Origin: Euperipatoides rowelli
Lineage: Eukaryota; Onychophora; Udeonychophora; Euonychophora; Peripatopsidae
Assembly (NCBI GenBank): GCA_003024985.2
Contig: PXIH01S0000991.1
Direction: 5' to 3' (one strand)
Length of the DNA stretch: 12,121 nucleotides
A program made the translations under genes and the position numbers. Under the pieces are notes generated by a model that did not search any database, was not told where the DNA came from, and saw only the letters and a program-made list of their open reading frames with translations. Position 1 is the first letter of the stretch, and every line of letters starts with the position of its first letter. This document shows positions 8,810-12,121 of this stretch, one piece after another.

Positions 8810-9006
8810 TAAAACTAAAAAAAATTCAAGATAGCTCACGAAAAGTTTCAATTTTAAAAAAGTCGATCGCCATAAGAAACAAGTTGGTCAACTATTGATT
8901 TTTTTTTTTTTTTTTTTTACTTTTTAATGTATTATTCATCCTCAGTTTTCTTTTAAATTTTTTTTTTTTTTTCTAGCCATTAAATTATTTTACAGTAGCT
9001 TTTTTT

Positions 9007-9018
9007 TTTTTTTTCAGA
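9007..9018 (+). promoter_or_regulatory. Putative 3' splice site, second copy
   Basis: A T run of about 14 followed by CAG (AG at 9016-9017) precedes the conserved ATTCTGATGTGTTTGAGC leader, the same arrangement as at 3331. Retention of a pyrimidine tract plus AG in both copies is the only support. Confidence 0.3.
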
Positions 9019-9214
9019 TTCTGATGTGTTTGAGCAATTGTTCAACTTCATTTTTAGGTGTTAGTTATGGTCAAGCAAAAAAAATAATAAAAACCCTTAA
9101 TTTTGAAAGGTTAGGATGAAATAATACAGCCAGCCAGAACGTTTCATTGCAGTGGGCAGTTTATATCTGGGGACAATCGTATTTCCCATTTTCTCCTTCC
9201 CAAACAATTTTAAG

Positions 9215-9895
9215 ATGAATAGGAGTAGACCAGCATCTCTCGAACAAACAGTTCTAGTGAAGATTGTTTCTGAGTTAAACAATATTCCTCTTATTAAAAA
9301 AAAAATATGTTCCTTAGCTCGGATTGTCAATATAGAGGCTCAAATAGATGATGATTTTTTAAATTCCCAACTATCTTTTGTATTAAAAAAATTTAAGAAA
9401 ACGATTATTAAAATCATACAGAAAATAAAATTCCCTATTCATCTAAAGGAAGAAATAGTGAACACTGCTGAAACTATGTTATTACAAATCATGAAGTGGA
9501 TCATATACCATATTAACATCATTTCTGAATTAAAAGAAGTTACTAGCCAATGTCTAAATAGTTTATGCTGGTCACCACCAGGATTGATTGACAAAAAGTT
9601 GACGGCAGAACTATTGGTGGCAGATGCTGCTCTTGATATTTGTGTACGATTTAAATTGGCCTGTATTTACTGTTTAAAAGACGATATATCTATTCTGAGT
9701 GTCCAAATACCACAAAATCGTGAAATTGAATTCTTTAATAGTGACTATCCAGAAGAGTTTTATCAACCAGAATTAGTGAGACTTTGGTCAGAAAATTCTA
9801 GAAAACATGAGAACCTAATGGGAAATAATGATTTTATTGAACTTGGATTTAAAAAAGCTATTCAGAGTTCAGGATTGGCGGGAGATAAAAAATAA
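9215..9895 (+). CDS. Truncated copy of the helical-repeat protein (N-terminal domain only)
   Basis: There are 226 codons from the ATG at 9215 to a TAA at 9893-9895. Residues 1 to about 216 match the N-terminal domain of the long copy with about 25 substitutions and two single-residue insertions (an extra Asp in QIDDDFLN and an extra Ile in NIISEL), so the reading frame was preserved during divergence. The shared ATTCAGAGT then runs into unrelated sequence that encodes only SGLAGDKK before the stop, while the long copy continues with DNDVATRYFW. No good GT splice donor is visible at the break. It lacks the whole repeat array. It may be a truncated paralogue, a divergent haplotype broken by a rearrangement, or an alternative short isoform. 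The flank and TIR element are duplicated with it. Confidence 0.7.
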   Translation: MNRSRPASLEQTVLVKIVSELNNIPLIKKKICSLARIVNIEAQIDDDFLNSQLSFVLKKFKKTIIKIIQKIKFPIHLKEEIVNTAETMLLQIMKWIIYHINIISELKEVTSQCLNSLCWSPPGLIDKKLTAELLVADAALDICVRFKLACIYCLKDDISILSVQIPQNREIEFFNSDYPEEFYQPELVRLWSENSRKHENLMGNNDFIELGFKKAIQSSGLAGDKK

Positions 9896-10332
9896 ACATT
9901 AATATTGCAAAAAAATAAAGTGATTAAGATCTAATAATTGAAATAACATTTTGACAGGTGAAATATTAAAATTGTGATTAACTAATAAAATACAGTTCCC
10001 TTTTTTTCTTTCTTTTTTCTTGCAATATCTAACAGTCTTAATATTAAAAAAAATCAATGACAGGCCTAAGATAAAATTTTAATAAAAATATACTGTATGT
10101 GATGTCTAATATCATAGAGAATCAATAAAAAGCATTAAGCTAATACTGTGTTTGATTATTTTTATATACTGTACTAACTAAAGAAAAAATGAAAATGTCA
10201 AAATAGGACATAGGTACAGCACCTTCCCCTTCCGTATATGTACATGTAGGCTACTGTATATAGAAAGAGAGCAGCCTATACAGGATATTGTTTTTTGTTC
10301 CTTTTTAAAAAAAATTTTTTTTATTCATTTGT
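9896..10332. other. AT-rich non-coding stretch after the truncated copy
   Basis: No homology to the long copy and no reading frame of interest. It consists of A and T runs, several AATAAA words (for example near 9913 and 10124) that could act as polyadenylation signals, and TAGGCTACTGTATA-type words seen elsewhere in the window. The contig ends at 10332. Confidence 0.5.
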
Positions 10333-10333
10333 N
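10333..10333. other. Contig junction (single N)
   Basis: Separates contig D from contig E. The first 85 bases of E belong to the end of B, so D is probably not its natural left neighbour. Confidence 0.9.
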
Positions 10334-10334
10334 T

Positions 10335-12121
10335 AAACAACTTGTTTTTGAAAATGGTTTGCCTGTGCTTGAACGGTTTATCAACTGGTGTTCATCATCT
10401 GAACTAGAAACCAGGATGTTGAAGAATGAATTTATATATTCTGTAAAAAAACACTACGATTTTAAAAGTCTTATCTGTAAAGATGAGTTTAAATGGATTA
10501 AGATTTTTATTTCTTGGTCTTTTTCATCTGATGGTGAAATGAATAAGTTTAAAAGAGATTTAATCCGTTCTATAAAGAATCATATTACATTTCACGATTT
10601 AATATTAGATTATGAAAAACTAGAATTAATTGATGGGTTTATATTGTGGTGTTTGTCATCTGAAAAGGAAATATGTAAGATTAAGAAAAAGGTGCTATTT
10701 GCTATTAAAGGAGATTATCGTTTTAAAGATCTAATATACGATTATAACAGGCAAAATTTTCTTGAACGGTTAATCAAATGGAGCTTATCGTCTGAGGTGG
10801 AAAGGAATTTGTTTAAACTAGAGTTGATCTGTTCAATGAAAACTGAACCTAAAATTTTTAATTCAGTATATAAAAACAAAATTGAAGAAATTGAAAGATT
10901 TTTATCATGGTGCTTATCTGACAGTGAAAAGTTTACTTTTAAAAAAGAATTAATTTACGCTATGAAAGAACGTCAGCATTTTAAAGATTTGGTATTTGAA
11001 GGGAATTTTAATTTAATTGAGAAATTTTCCTATTGGTGTGTATGCACCGAAACTGAAATTGTCATGTTTAAAATTAACTTGATTGAACTCATGAAACATG
11101 AACCAAACATTGTAACATTCATTAGTTTCAAAAAATTTAAATGGCTGGAAACATTTATAGAACGGTGTTATTACTCTAAATTAGAATGGTCTCAATTTAA
11201 AAATCGGTTGATCTATTTCTTGTTGGGTAATTTTACACTTCAGGATTTTATACATCAAGGGAGGCTAAATCTAGTGAAGGAATTTTCAATATTTTGTTTG
11301 TCATCCGAAGAAGAAATTCTAACATTTAAGAAAAGATTGTTTTATTCTATAGAAAGAAACAAAGATTTAATTTATCAAAATGAATTTAACACAATGGCCG
11401 AAATTATTTCTTGGTCTTTTTCTTCTGAAGAAGAAAAAAATAAAGTCACGCCAAAGTTGATTTTTTCTATTATTGGCGATCATCAGCTTCACACTTTGAT
11501 ATTAGAAAATAAAATAAATTTAGTGGAAGGATTTATAAATCTGTGCTTGTCATCTGAATATGACATACATCTATTTAAAAATGAACTCTTTAATTCCCTG
11601 ATAAAATCTCACGTCTTCAAAGAATTAGTGCGTAAAAACAAATTAGCATTGATCGAGAAGATCTTTACTTGGTGTTTGCAGCCTGAAGTCGAGATCAGTA
11701 CTTTTAAAAAAGAGTTAATGAATTCAATGAAATATGATTACTACTTTATCAATTCAATCTACAAAAACAGGTTAAATAGAATTAAAGTTTTCATATCCTG
11801 GTGTTCAATGTGTGAAACAGATGTTTGTAATTTTAAAAAAGATTTAGTTTTTTCTATCAAAGAGGATGCCAAATTTATGAAATTCAGGTATGATAATTGG
11901 AAATATAAATTCCATTTCCTTAAGAAGTTTTTAATATGGGGATTGACAGTTGATGAAATTGTTATTTTTAAGAAAGAATTGATGAATTCCATAAAGCACA
12001 ATCCTTATTTTCGTAATTTATTGTACGATAATCATAATAGATTAGACCAGATTGTAGCATTTTTATCTTGGTGTTCGGCATCTGAATCTGATAGTTGTAT
12101 ATTTAAGAAAGAACTTCTCTT
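10335..12121 (+). CDS. Large helical-repeat protein, C-terminal part (open at both ends)
   Basis: This frame has no stop for 595 codons plus two bases and runs off the window. Codons 10335-10418 duplicate the end of contig B, so the new sequence starts at 10419 and adds at least 567 residues. The whole segment is an array of about 13 further repeats of 42-44 residues with the pattern LIYxNxLxLIExFIxWCLSS followed by ExExxxFKKELI, a Ser, a Lys and FxD. The Trp-Cys pair is kept in most units but replaced by WS, WG, FC or LC in some. There is no intron, signal peptide or membrane segment. Unit length and amphipathic spacing suggest pairs of helices stacked as a solenoid; binding partners are unknown. 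It reads as the continuation of the gene that starts at 3534, giving at least about 1,287 residues. Confidence 0.88.
10341..12121 (+). repeat. About 43-residue protein repeats, units 8-21
   Basis: Unit starts in translation include LVFENGLPV (10341), LICKDEFKW, LILDYEKLE, LIYDYNRQN, SVYKNKIEE, LVFEGNFNL, FISFKKFKW, FIHQGRLNL, LIYQNEFNT, LILENKINL, LVRKNKLAL, SIYKNRLNR, RYDNWKYKF and LLYDNHNRL (12018, incomplete). Lengths are 42-44 except FIHQGRLNL at 40. The most constant positions are Leu-Ile at the start, Ile-Glu and Phe before the Trp-Cys pair, Ser-Ser-Glu in the turn, Phe-Lys-Lys and the final Phe-x-Asp. At DNA level the units are well diverged, so the array is old. Confidence 0.85.

Larger units (their letters stand above)
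8327..9214 (+). repeat. 5' flank of the truncated copy, shared with 2600-3533
   Basis: This aligns with the flank of the long gene, block by block and in the same order, including the A run near 8430-8446, the TIR element and the leader with CAATTGTTCAACTTCATTTTTAG. Length differences in the T runs and scattered substitutions are common. It contains a segment near 8876-8895 (GAAACAAGTTGGTCAACTAT) not found in the other copy. No gene is seen in it. Confidence 0.8.

Noticed and set aside
11759-12001. Minus-strand frame of 80 codons
   Set aside because: It is the antisense shadow of the repeat array, which is open on the plus strand without a stop.
4794-12121. Ankyrin or TPR repeats
   Set aside because: The unit is 42-44 residues, not 33-35, and the ankyrin GxTPLHxA and TPR W-LG-Y-F-A-P signatures are absent.
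1-12121. CRISPR array, tRNA or rRNA genes
   Set aside because: No evenly spaced short direct repeats and no tRNA arm pattern or rRNA core words were seen on either strand.

Overview
The window looks like AT-rich nuclear DNA of a multicellular eukaryote, most likely an invertebrate animal. There are no operons or ribosome binding sites. There are long homopolymer runs, decayed LINE (non-LTR retrotransposon) pieces, a MITE (small inverted-repeat element) and one very long intronless reading frame. I cannot name the species. From memory only, the conserved N-terminal domain resembles large uncharacterised proteins of chelicerate arthropods; this is unverified.

The scaffold is five contigs joined by single N bases at 2386, 5694, 8314 and 10333: A 1-2385, B 2387-5693, C 5695-8313, D 8315-10332, E 10334-12121. 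Two exact overlaps show they are interleaved in the wrong order. The last 79 bases of A equal the first 79 of C, and the last 85 bases of B equal the first 85 of E. The natural paths are therefore A to C and B to E, with D a separate piece.

A holds a tandem 127-bp duplication, featureless AT-rich DNA and a possible retroelement integrase tail on the minus strand. C holds a frameshifted LINE reverse transcriptase remnant. B begins with a minus-strand LINE endonuclease fragment, then a 5' flank containing a TIR element, then a 720-codon open frame from the ATG at 3534. E continues that frame without a stop to the end of the window. B plus E encode one protein of at least about 1,287 residues: a unique N-terminal domain of about 420 residues followed by about 21 repeats of about 43 residues each (Trp-Cys rich, predicted helical). 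I do not recognise this repeat family.

D carries a second copy of the same 5' flank, TIR element and N-terminal domain, about 88% identical in protein. It leaves the long copy abruptly after about 215 residues and stops at once, so it is a truncated paralogue, a divergent haplotype or an assembly fragment. One base differs in length just upstream of the ATG, while every length difference after it is a multiple of three. This fixes the start codon and shows that the frame has been under selection.
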